Source: Pseudomonas fluorescens (GTDB lineage: Bacteria > Pseudomonadota > Gammaproteobacteria > Pseudomonadales > Pseudomonadaceae). Taken from it: 34,065 nucleotides of DNA. The stretch covers positions 47,704-81,768 of the forward strand of contig NZ_LACH01000025.1 in assembly GCF_000968015.1 (NCBI RefSeq). Reading direction: 5' to 3'. The notes beneath the pieces are model-generated. The model saw only the letters and a program-made list of their open reading frames with translations. It searched no databases and was not told the DNA's origin. The stretch's first letter is position 1, and each line of letters starts with the position of its first letter. The translations under genes were made by a program, and so were the position numbers. Positions 9,514 to 16,091 of the stretch are shown here, piece by piece.

Positions 9514-9543
9514 TCGCCATCAATCGCAGATGGCCTCTATACT
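9514..9543 (+). promoter_or_regulatory. Candidate promoter of the aminotransferase gene
   Basis: A good -10 box TATACT (9538-9543) lies 18 bases after a weak -35-like TCGCCA (9514-9519). The predicted start, near 9550, lies downstream of an in-frame ATG at 9530, which argues for translation starting at 9626. The gene-free stretch 9275-9625 otherwise shows no repeat or operator that I can defend. Confidence 0.55.
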
Positions 9544-9625
9544 AGCTCCCCGTTTGTGCACCGCTCTAGTGCATTCGGCTGGAGCGCTACACGTCCCTCC
9601 ACTTTCCATTCAGAGCCGCCGCAAA

Positions 9626-10822
9626 ATGAGCCTGTTCTCCGCTGTCGAAATGGCACCACGTGATCCAATCCTGGGCCTCAACGAAGCATTCAACGCCGAT
9701 ACCCGTACCAACAAGGTCAACCTGGGGGTCGGTGTTTACTGCAACGAGGAGGGGCGAATTCCACTCCTGCGCGCCGTTGTCGAAGCCGAGACGATTCGCG
9801 TCGCTCAACACGCTTCCCGTGGTTACTTGCCAATCGACGGCATTGCGGCCTACGACCAGGCCGTACAGAAATTGCTGTTTGGTAATGACTCGCCACTGAT
9901 CGCCGCTGGCCGCGTCATCACCACCCAAGCCGTTGGCGGTACCGGCGCACTCAAAATCGGTGCCGACTTCCTCAAGCAACTGCTGCCGAACGCCGTCGTG
10001 GCAATCAGCGACCCGAGCTGGGAAAACCACCGCGCGCTGTTCGAAACCGCCGGTTTTCCGGTGCAGAACTATCGCTACTACGACGCCGCGACCCACGACG
10101 TGAACCGTGCTGGCTTGCTGGAAGACTTGAACGCCCTGCCGTCCGGCTCCATCGTTGTCCTGCACGCTTGCTGCCATAACCCGACCGGCGTGGACCTGAG
10201 CCCGGCGGACTGGAACAACGTCCTGGACGTGGTGAAAGCCAAAGGTCACGTACCGTTCCTCGACATGGCCTACCAGGGCTTTGGCGATGGCATCGACGAA
10301 GACGCCGCTGCCGTGCGTCTGTTCGCTGAATCGGGCCTGACCTTCTTCGTCTCCAGCTCGTTCTCCAAATCGTTCTCGCTGTACGGCGAACGCGTAGGCG
10401 CCCTGTCGATCGTCAGCGAATCGAAAGAAGAAAGCGCGCGTGTGCTCTCGCAGGTCAAACGCGTGATCCGCACCAACTACTCCAACCCGCCGACCCACGG
10501 TGCAAGCATCGTCGCCGCTGTACTGAACAGCCCGGAACTGCGTGCTCAGTGGGAAGAAGAACTGGCTGAAATGCGTCTGCGGATTCGCGGCATGCGCATT
10601 CAGATGGTTGAGCAGTTGGCGAAGCAAGCTCCACAGCGTGATTTCAGCTTCGTCGGTCGTCAGCGCGGCATGTTCTCCTACTCCGGCCTGACGGTTGAGC
10701 AAGTGACCCGCCTGCGCAGCGAGTTCGGTATCTACGCCCTGGACACCGGCCGCATCTGCGTCGCCGCGTTGAACCAGAGCAACATCGACGTTGTGACCAA
10801 GGCCATCGTTGCGGTGATCTGA
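9626..10822 (+). CDS. Aromatic/aspartate aminotransferase, class I
   Basis: This PLP-dependent transaminase has 398 residues. It begins MSLFSAVEMAPRDPILGLNE, as in aspartate and tyrosine aminotransferases. The substrate-binding region VNLGVGVYCNEEG is at 31-43, the PLP-contacting HNPTGVD has Asn185, and the Schiff-base lysine is Lys248 in SSSFSKSFSLYGERVG. The family moves amino groups between aromatic amino acids or aspartate and 2-oxoglutarate. Tyrosine/phenylalanine activity is likely, but aspartate cannot be excluded. The ATG at 9626 fits the family start; the one at 9530 would put 32 unrelated residues in front and precede the likely transcription start. Confidence 0.93.
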   Translation: MSLFSAVEMAPRDPILGLNEAFNADTRTNKVNLGVGVYCNEEGRIPLLRAVVEAETIRVAQHASRGYLPIDGIAAYDQAVQKLLFGNDSPLIAAGRVITTQAVGGTGALKIGADFLKQLLPNAVVAISDPSWENHRALFETAGFPVQNYRYYDAATHDVNRAGLLEDLNALPSGSIVVLHACCHNPTGVDLSPADWNNVLDVVKAKGHVPFLDMAYQGFGDGIDEDAAAVRLFAESGLTFFVSSSFSKSFSLYGERVGALSIVSESKEESARVLSQVKRVIRTNYSNPPTHGASIVAAVLNSPELRAQWEEELAEMRLRIRGMRIQMVEQLAKQAPQRDFSFVGRQRGMFSYSGLTVEQVTRLRSEFGIYALDTGRICVAALNQSNIDVVTKAIVAVI

Positions 10823-10837
10823 GTCGTTGCGTGATAC

Positions 10838-10872
10838 GAAAAACGGGAAGCCTGATGGCTTCCCGTTTTTTT
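10838..10872 (+). terminator. Rho-independent terminator of the aminotransferase gene
   Basis: AAACGGGAAGCC and GGCTTCCCGTTT pair perfectly around a TGAT loop. The hairpin is preceded by A residues and followed by a run of T, 15 bases past the stop codon. Confidence 0.93.
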
Positions 10873-10929
10873 GTCTCAGATAATTATCAAAGCAACAGCC
10901 CAGCCCTCTAGACTGCACACCATACCCAC

Positions 10930-10957
10930 TGTGGGAGCGAGCCTGCTCGCGAAAGCG
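10930..10957. repeat. REP element, GCGAGC family
   Basis: GTGGGAGCGAGCCTGCTCGCG followed by AAAGCG has the same form as the unit at 7210-7236. It lies between the aminotransferase terminator and the small membrane protein gene. Confidence 0.75.
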
Positions 10958-11018
10958 ACCGGCCAGCCAACATCAATGTTGAAGGTGGTGGCCTCATCGT
11001 CGGAACGCCGCCCGGACC

Positions 11019-11038
11019 AAGCTCGCTCCCACAGGTTT
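11019..11038. repeat. Partial REP element, GCGAGC family, opposite orientation
   Basis: AAGCTCGCTCCCACAGG is one arm plus tail of the REP family. It faces the unit at 10930-10957 about 60 bases away; the pair resembles the arrangement at 7141-7236, but its left arm has degraded. Confidence 0.6.
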
Positions 11039-11071
11039 TATGTACACCCGAGAATTCTTACGAGAGCCGAT

Positions 11072-11281
11072 ATGAAAAACGATGACCTGCGTGCAGAGCG
11101 CGATGACCTGGATGACCTGAACGATTTCGTCCCTCGCACCCCGGCCAAACGCGGTAACAACCTGGTGATGCAAGTCGCTGCCGGCGTGTTTCTCGGCGGC
11201 CTGGCCTTGTGGCTGGTGCAACTGGCCGCAACGATGCTGTACGCCAAACTGATGCTCGCCACCGTCACCTTTGGCGGTTAG
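11072..11281 (+). CDS. Small single-pass membrane protein, unknown function
   Basis: This 69-residue protein has an acidic, charged N terminus (MKNDDLRAERDDLDDLNDF), a short basic stretch (PAKRGN), and one membrane helix at about residues 34-58. The basic residues just before the helix favour a cytoplasmic N terminus. A CGAGAG ribosome-like site lies before the ATG. An upstream in-frame start would run through the REP elements, so the short form is preferred. Its stop overlaps the stop of the leftward gene at 11278 by four bases. I do not recognise a family. Confidence 0.7.
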   Translation: MKNDDLRAERDDLDDLNDFVPRTPAKRGNNLVMQVAAGVFLGGLALWLVQLAATMLYAKLMLATVTFGG

Positions 11282-11508
11282 GCCAGTTCGGTTGCGCGCT
11301 GGGTGGCAGCGTCGTCATAGGCGACGTAGAGCGATTCGGCGACTTGGCTTTTGATGGCCTTGGCGCTTTCCAGGCCCAATACAAAACCTTCGGCCTTGCC
11401 ACCGGCACGGTTCAATTCGTCAGCGGTGCTGGCCTGAGTGATTGCGTCGAACAGTTTTTCGGCGTGCGGGCCGACGCCTTTGGGCAGGCTGATCTGAGCG
11501 ATGCTCAT
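11278..11508 (-). CDS. Conserved-looking small hypothetical protein
   Basis: This 76-residue protein begins MSIAQISLPKGVGPHAEKLF and is soluble, Ala-rich and probably helical. A GGGGTG purine stretch lies before the ATG at 11508. The reading frame continues open to 11730, but that upstream part is basic and low in order, so the short start is preferred. No catalytic motif is visible and I cannot name a function. It is the only gene between the small membrane protein and tRNA-Asn. Confidence 0.6.
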   Translation of the reverse strand: MSIAQISLPKGVGPHAEKLFDAITQASTADELNRAGGKAEGFVLGLESAKAIKSQVAESLYVAYDDAATQRATELA

Positions 11509-11698
11509 GCGAACACCCCGTTGTGGCGAGGTGTGATGGTTGGGTGATTCATGGCGCGTACCTTTTCGGCGAATGGCCGGCAGCGCGTGTAACCACTTCC
11601 GGGCCGCCATGGTAGACCTCTGAAGCGATTCTGGTAACCGCTCACGGTCTATAAACCACCGTCCGTCCCCATGAATCCGCCAAATCACCAACAGGTGC

Positions 11699-11726
11699 TT
11701 GACTTCTCTTTTTGAATCAGTAACAT
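11699..11726 (+). promoter_or_regulatory. Candidate promoter of tRNA-Asn
   Basis: TTGACT (11699-11704) and TAACAT (11721-11726) are separated by 16 bases. Transcription would begin only a few bases before the mature tRNA end at 11736. The boxes match the consensus at five and four positions. Confidence 0.5.
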
Positions 11727-11735
11727 ACACGCCAT

Positions 11736-11811
<76 letters not shown>

Positions 11812-11825
11812 GACAGCAATATCGA

Positions 11826-11860
11826 AAAGCCCCTGAATCGAAAGGTTCAGGGGCTTTTTT
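11826..11860 (+). terminator. Rho-independent terminator of tRNA-Asn
   Basis: AAAAGCCCCTGAA pairs with TTCAGGGGCTTTT around TCGAAAGG, followed by further T residues. It ends the tRNA-Asn transcript. Confidence 0.93.
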
Positions 11861-11871
11861 GTGGCCGAAAG

Positions 11872-11963
11872 AAAAGATCGCAGCCTCGCTTCACTCGACA
11901 GCTCCTACAGGGGACCGCGTAATCCTGTAGGCGCTGTCGAGTGAAACGAGGCTGCGATCTTTT
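11872..11963. repeat. Inverted pair of long-form REP-like elements
   Basis: Two arms of about 40 bases, AAAAGATCGCAGCCTCG to GCTCCTACAGG and the reverse complement, flank a 12-base centre (GGACCGCGTAAT-like). The arms differ at only a few positions. Each arm matches the element at 1-40. The pair sits between the tRNA-Asn terminator and the end of the permease gene and would form a long hairpin in either transcript. Confidence 0.85.
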
Positions 11964-11993
11964 GATCTACCCGATTTTCAAGCAATACAACGA

Positions 11994-13511
11994 TCAGACA
12001 TGCTCACTGCTTTTGGCATGAGCCGCGCGATGCTCATTTGAATCATGCCCCGCCTCCACCACCGGAATCTCATTCCCGTCGCAGTCACGCAGTTTGCCTT
12101 CGCTGAAATAATCCCCTTCGCGCAACGCTGCCAGATCCTGATAACGCAGGACGCGCTCAGTGCCGGCCGCGAACACTGACTGCTGATCCGAGTTACCGGC
12201 AGTGAGGTGGTTGAAGGTCAGGTTCAGCACGATGGCCATGATCGCCGACGAGCTGATGCCCGAGTGGAAAATCGTGGCAAACCAGCTTGGGAAGTGGTCG
12301 TAGAAGTTCGGCGCAGCGATGGGGATCATGCCGAAGCCGATGGAGGTGGCGACGATGATCAGGTTGACGTTGTTGCGGTAGTCGACCTTGGACAGCGTAC
12401 GAATACCGCTGGCCGCCACGGTGCCGAACAGCACGATACCGGCGCCGCCGAGGACAGAAGTCGGTACAGCGGCGATGACGCGCCCCATAAATGGCAGCAA
12501 ACCGAGGATCACCAGAAACAAACCGCCGGTAGCCACCACGAAGCGGCTCTTGATCCCGGTCACCGCCACCAGCCCGACGTTCTGGGCGAAGGCACTTTGG
12601 GTGAAGGAGCCGAAGATCGGCGCGATCATGCTCGACAGCATGTCGGCGCGCAGGCCGTTGCCCAGGCGTTTGGAGTCGACCTTGGTGCCGATGATTTCTC
12701 CCACCGCCAGGATGTCAGCCGAGGTTTCCACCAGGGTCACCATGACCACGATGCACATCGACAGGATCGCGGCGAAGTGGAAGGTCGGCATGCCAAAGTG
12801 GAACGGCGTCGGGAAGCCGAACATCGGGCCCTGGGTGACGGACGAGAAATCCGCCATGCCGAGGAACACCGCAATCACCGTGCCGATAACCATGGCCAAC
12901 AGGATCGACAAACGCGAGATGGTTGCGCTGCCGATCTTGCTCAACAGCAGAACCAGCACCAGCGTCACCGCCGCCAGACCGATGTTCGCCATGCTGCCGA
13001 AATCCGGGGCATGGCTGTTGCCGCCCATGGCCCAGCGTGCGGCCACTGGCATTAGCGTCAGGCCGATGGTGGTGATCACAATGCCCGTGACCAGCGGCGG
13101 GAAAAACCTGGTGATTCGCGAGAACACCGGCGTGATCAGCAGGCCGATCAACGACGCGGCAATCACCGCCCCGAGAATCGATTGAAACCCGCCCTCCCCG
13201 CCACTGCTGACAATCGCCACCATCGTCGCGACACCAGAGAACGACACGCCCTGTACCAGCGGCAATTGGCAGCCGAAAAACGGTAAGCCCAGGGTTTGCA
13301 GCAAAGTCGCCAGCCCCCCTGCAAACAATGAAGCAGCAATCAACAAACCGATGTCCGCTGGCGAGAGCCCGGCCGCCTGGCCGATGATCAAAGGCACCGC
13401 GACGATGCCGCCGTACATGGTCAGAACGTGTTGCAGGCCGTAAGCCATATTCGCGCCGATCCCGAGATTTTCATCCTCAGGCCGTTGGTGTGAAACAGGG
13501 GGCGTTTTCAT
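11994..13511 (-). CDS. Uracil-xanthine/uric acid permease, NCS2 family
   Basis: This 505-residue inner-membrane transporter belongs to the nucleobase:cation symporter-2 (NAT) family with about 14 helices. It has the family signature QNVGLVAVTG in the second half, the conserved GLQHVLTMYGG early helix, and TSADILAVGEIIG. It resembles bacterial uric acid/xanthine carriers rather than UraA, based on overall motifs from memory. No purine-degradation enzymes are in the window. The hydrophilic C-terminal tail of about 60 residues is His-rich. A 14-bp palindrome lies in the likely promoter, pointing to substrate-responsive control. Confidence 0.9.
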   Translation of the reverse strand: MKTPPVSHQRPEDENLGIGANMAYGLQHVLTMYGGIVAVPLIIGQAAGLSPADIGLLIAASLFAGGLATLLQTLGLPFFGCQLPLVQGVSFSGVATMVAIVSSGGEGGFQSILGAVIAASLIGLLITPVFSRITRFFPPLVTGIVITTIGLTLMPVAARWAMGGNSHAPDFGSMANIGLAAVTLVLVLLLSKIGSATISRLSILLAMVIGTVIAVFLGMADFSSVTQGPMFGFPTPFHFGMPTFHFAAILSMCIVVMVTLVETSADILAVGEIIGTKVDSKRLGNGLRADMLSSMIAPIFGSFTQSAFAQNVGLVAVTGIKSRFVVATGGLFLVILGLLPFMGRVIAAVPTSVLGGAGIVLFGTVAASGIRTLSKVDYRNNVNLIIVATSIGFGMIPIAAPNFYDHFPSWFATIFHSGISSSAIMAIVLNLTFNHLTAGNSDQQSVFAAGTERVLRYQDLAALREGDYFSEGKLRDCDGNEIPVVEAGHDSNEHRAAHAKSSEHV

Positions 13512-13547
13512 GGTTTGGGGGGTTCCCTGGTTTTTGTTGTGCGCACA

Positions 13548-13603
13548 CTGTATGCAAGACTCAGGACAAATGTCTATAGAGTTGTATACAACTAATCAGT
13601 CAA
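13548..13603 (-). promoter_or_regulatory. Permease promoter with operator-like palindrome
   Basis: Read leftward, a -35-like TTGACT (revcomp at 13598-13603) is followed 17-19 bases later by TCTATAGA. The perfect palindrome AGTTGTATACAACT (13580-13593) fills the spacer. A related near-copy, CTGTATGCAA, lies at 13548-13557, 34 bases away. GTATAC-centred palindromes are common operators of GntR-family repressors. Another palindrome, TGTGCGCACA, lies at 13538-13547. Which regulator binds is not visible here. Confidence 0.6.
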
Positions 13604-13752
13604 ATTATGGACACATGGCCATTCCACACCTGAGACTTGCGCCGCACCTTCCCTGATATGAAACCAAAACCTCCCGGCAACATGACGCAAGGCAAGACGT
13701 GCACTACCTTGATAGAGCTACGCTCTCACTGAGACCACGATAGGACATCGAC

Positions 13753-14238
13753 ATGAGCAAGGCTGACCAACTCGCCGCGAAACTGAAGCAAACCCAGCAC
13801 TCCAGCGCCGACGCGACACACTGCACCGATCAGCAGATAGACAGCTGGCCTGCACAGGTTTACGAGTTTTACCACCTCATCGAAGCCTGGCTGGCGCCGC
13901 TCAACGAGGCCGGGCTGATCATCCGGCGAGTGCCGACGCACGTCTTCGAGCGTCATCCCGAGGGGGCGACCTACGACTACGCCATCGACCAGTTACTGAT
14001 TGAAGGCAACCACCACAGCATTACCTTCGACCCCGTCGCTCGTTTCACTGAGGACGGTGCCGGGCGGGTCGAGATCCGCACCCAAGGGAAAGCACTCTCG
14101 ATGCTGCGAACCGTGAGCGAACACGGCGAGACACAGTGGTGGCTGCAGGCGATCGATCAATCCGGGCAACAACCGGATGCGATCGCCGTGACCGAAGACA
14201 CTCTGCTTTCGGTGGTGCAGGAGGGGCTGCAGCTGTGA
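13753..14238 (+). CDS. Hypothetical protein
   Basis: This 161-residue soluble protein starts MSKADQLAAKLKQ. There is no signal peptide or membrane helix. The middle part (about 40-115) looks like an alpha/beta fold with alternating strands (THVFERHPEGATYDYAIDQL, then HSITFDPVARFTEDGAGRVEI) and the end is acidic. An AGGACAT purine stretch precedes the ATG. It stands alone between the divergent permease and the convergent acetyltransferase gene. I do not recognise its family. Confidence 0.75.
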   Translation: MSKADQLAAKLKQTQHSSADATHCTDQQIDSWPAQVYEFYHLIEAWLAPLNEAGLIIRRVPTHVFERHPEGATYDYAIDQLLIEGNHHSITFDPVARFTEDGAGRVEIRTQGKALSMLRTVSEHGETQWWLQAIDQSGQQPDAIAVTEDTLLSVVQEGLQL

Positions 14239-14259
14239 GGCTCAGGGGCGAAATGAGAC

Positions 14260-15087
14260 TCAGGGTTGTTGAATCAGCCCTTCAATAACCCGGTGCAACG
14301 CCGCCTCCCGCGGCACCCGAATGTCGAATTCGCTGCGCAACAAACCCATCAATTCATCCACATCAGTCACCTGCCGACGTTCAGTCTCACGGCCGACCCG
14401 ATGAATCGCAAAACTGCCGTTGTTCAGCGTGCGGCGCCACCCTTCGCCGGTGCGCGCCACCATCAGCTGCCTGGCGAACGACGATTCGGGGTGGGTCGAG
14501 ACGTACCAGTTGCCGACGGCGTAATCGATGTCTTCCTGGCGCTGTAAATCGAAAATGTACATCGCCCGCCATTCGCCGCCGACGTTGGCGCGCAGGGTGT
14601 AGCCATCCTCGTGCAGCTCGATGCGATAGGGCTCGTGAGGGGTGAGCTGTTCGGCCGGGGTATCGAGCATCAGCGGTGCGGTGGGCACCATGCCGCCGAA
14701 GCCGACGTCGGTGATGTAGCGCACGCCGTCCAGGGTTACCAGGCTCAAGCGGTGCGTACGGGCGGTCCATGCGCCTTCGGGTTGGCCCATGACCACTCGG
14801 CCGGAGATACCGCGCGCATCAAAGCCCAGTGTCTGGAGCAAGGCCAGGAACAGGTTATTGAGTTCGTAGCAGTAACCACCGCGTCCATCGTGCAGGACCT
14901 TTTGCTCGATGGACGGCAGGTCGATGAGCACCGGATGGCCCGACAACGTGCTGAGGTTTTCGAACGGGAAGGCGCCGGTGTGGTGCAGTTGAAGCTGGCG
15001 CAGGGTTTCCAGGGTCGGCGCCGGAGGCGCGTCGAAGCCCAGGCGCTGCAGGTACAACGCAAGATTGCTCAGGTGTGGCTCGCTCAT
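14260..15087 (-). CDS. nat: Arylamine N-acetyltransferase
   Basis: This cytoplasmic enzyme transfers acetyl groups from acetyl-CoA to arylamines or hydrazines by a ping-pong mechanism. The 275-residue protein has the Cys-His-Asp triad: Cys73 in RGGYCYELN, His112 in TARTHRLS, and Asp127 in ITDVGFGG. The early PFENLS motif is also diagnostic. I chose the ATG at 15087 because AAGGAT lies at a normal distance upstream; another ATG at 15105 lies before that site. It follows the exonuclease III gene on the same strand after 110 bases. Confidence 0.95.
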   Translation of the reverse strand: MSEPHLSNLALYLQRLGFDAPPAPTLETLRQLQLHHTGAFPFENLSTLSGHPVLIDLPSIEQKVLHDGRGGYCYELNNLFLALLQTLGFDARGISGRVVMGQPEGAWTARTHRLSLVTLDGVRYITDVGFGGMVPTAPLMLDTPAEQLTPHEPYRIELHEDGYTLRANVGGEWRAMYIFDLQRQEDIDYAVGNWYVSTHPESSFARQLMVARTGEGWRRTLNNGSFAIHRVGRETERRQVTDVDELMGLLRSEFDIRVPREAALHRVIEGLIQQP

Positions 15088-15197
15088 TGCTCGATCCTTA
15101 TGCATGGGGCCGGATTTCTCCGCCGATGGCCGCCATGTATAAGGGAAAAAGCGGTTCGACTGACAATTGATTTAGCCAATCGCCGCACACCTGAAGA

Positions 15198-15992
15198 TCA
15201 ACGCCGCTTGCGCGAACTCAACCGAATCCACGTCGGTGCATGATCACTCGCGTGGGGCTCGTTGCGAACCCAGGCATCGACTCCGGCCTCCTGCAGATAG
15301 GGGCTCAACGCCGGGTTAAGCAACAGATGATCGATGCGCAGCCCTGAGTTCTTTTGCCAGTGCTGGCGAAAATAATCCCAGAAGGTATAGAGCCGATCCT
15401 CTGGATACAGATGACGCAGGGAATCGGTCCAGCCTTGGGCCAGCAGGCGCTGATAACACTCGCGGCTTTCAGGTTGCAGCAACGCATCCTTCAGCCAGGA
15501 TCGCGGGTTGTAGATGTCGAGGTCGGTGGGCACCACGTTGTAGTCACCGGCCAGCACCACGGGGTGCTCACTGGCCTGAAGCGTCTGCGCGTAGTGGATC
15601 AGCCGTTCGAACCACGCCAGCTTGTAATCGAACTTCGGCCCCGGCTGCGGGTTGCCGTTGGGCAGGTACAGGCAACCCACCAGAATCCCGTGCACGGCGG
15701 CCTCCAGATACCGGCTATGGGTGTCGCTGTCATCACCCGGAAGGCCTCGACGACTCTCCAGCGGCTGCGCATCCCGCGCCAGAATCGCCACGCCGTTCCA
15801 CGAAGACTGACCTTGCCAGATCGCGCCGTAACCCGCGGCCTCAAGCTCGGCGGCGGGGAATGCACTGTCGACTGACTTGAGCTCTTGCAAACAGGCAATG
15901 TCCGGTTGCTCTCGCGCAAGCCAGGCCAGCAAGTTCGGCAGTCGGGCGCGCATGCCGTTGACGTTGAATGTCGCGATTTTCAGGTTCTTCAT
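15198..15992 (-). CDS. xthA: Exodeoxyribonuclease III
   Basis: This DNA-repair enzyme is an AP endonuclease and 3' to 5' exonuclease of the exonuclease/endonuclease/phosphatase superfamily. It has 264 residues. Visible motifs are IATFNVNGMRAR at the start, the metal-binding Glu37 in LQELKS, Asp150 and Asn152 in AGDYNVVPTD, RIDHLL near 219, and the catalytic Asp250-His251 pair in ASDHAPTW. All key residues are intact. It may share a transcript with the downstream acetyltransferase gene. Confidence 0.95.
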   Translation of the reverse strand: MKNLKIATFNVNGMRARLPNLLAWLAREQPDIACLQELKSVDSAFPAAELEAAGYGAIWQGQSSWNGVAILARDAQPLESRRGLPGDDSDTHSRYLEAAVHGILVGCLYLPNGNPQPGPKFDYKLAWFERLIHYAQTLQASEHPVVLAGDYNVVPTDLDIYNPRSWLKDALLQPESRECYQRLLAQGWTDSLRHLYPEDRLYTFWDYFRQHWQKNSGLRIDHLLLNPALSPYLQEAGVDAWVRNEPHASDHAPTWIRLSSRKRR

Positions 15993-16091
15993 GTTCCAAC
16001 GCTCGCAACGCAGGGTCGATGTCCAGTTGTGACCGGGGGTGCGTCCCGGCAGTTGCCTCTACGAGCGAGTCAGGCGACTAAAGGCATGCCC

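Noticed and set aside
9530..9625. N-terminal extension of the aminotransferase from the ATG at 9530
   Set aside because: The extension does not look like the family, and a TATACT box at 9538-9543 places the transcript start downstream of it.
9587..10918. 443-codon reverse open frame over the aminotransferase
   Set aside because: It is antisense to a gene with a complete PLP signature, and it runs through the terminator.
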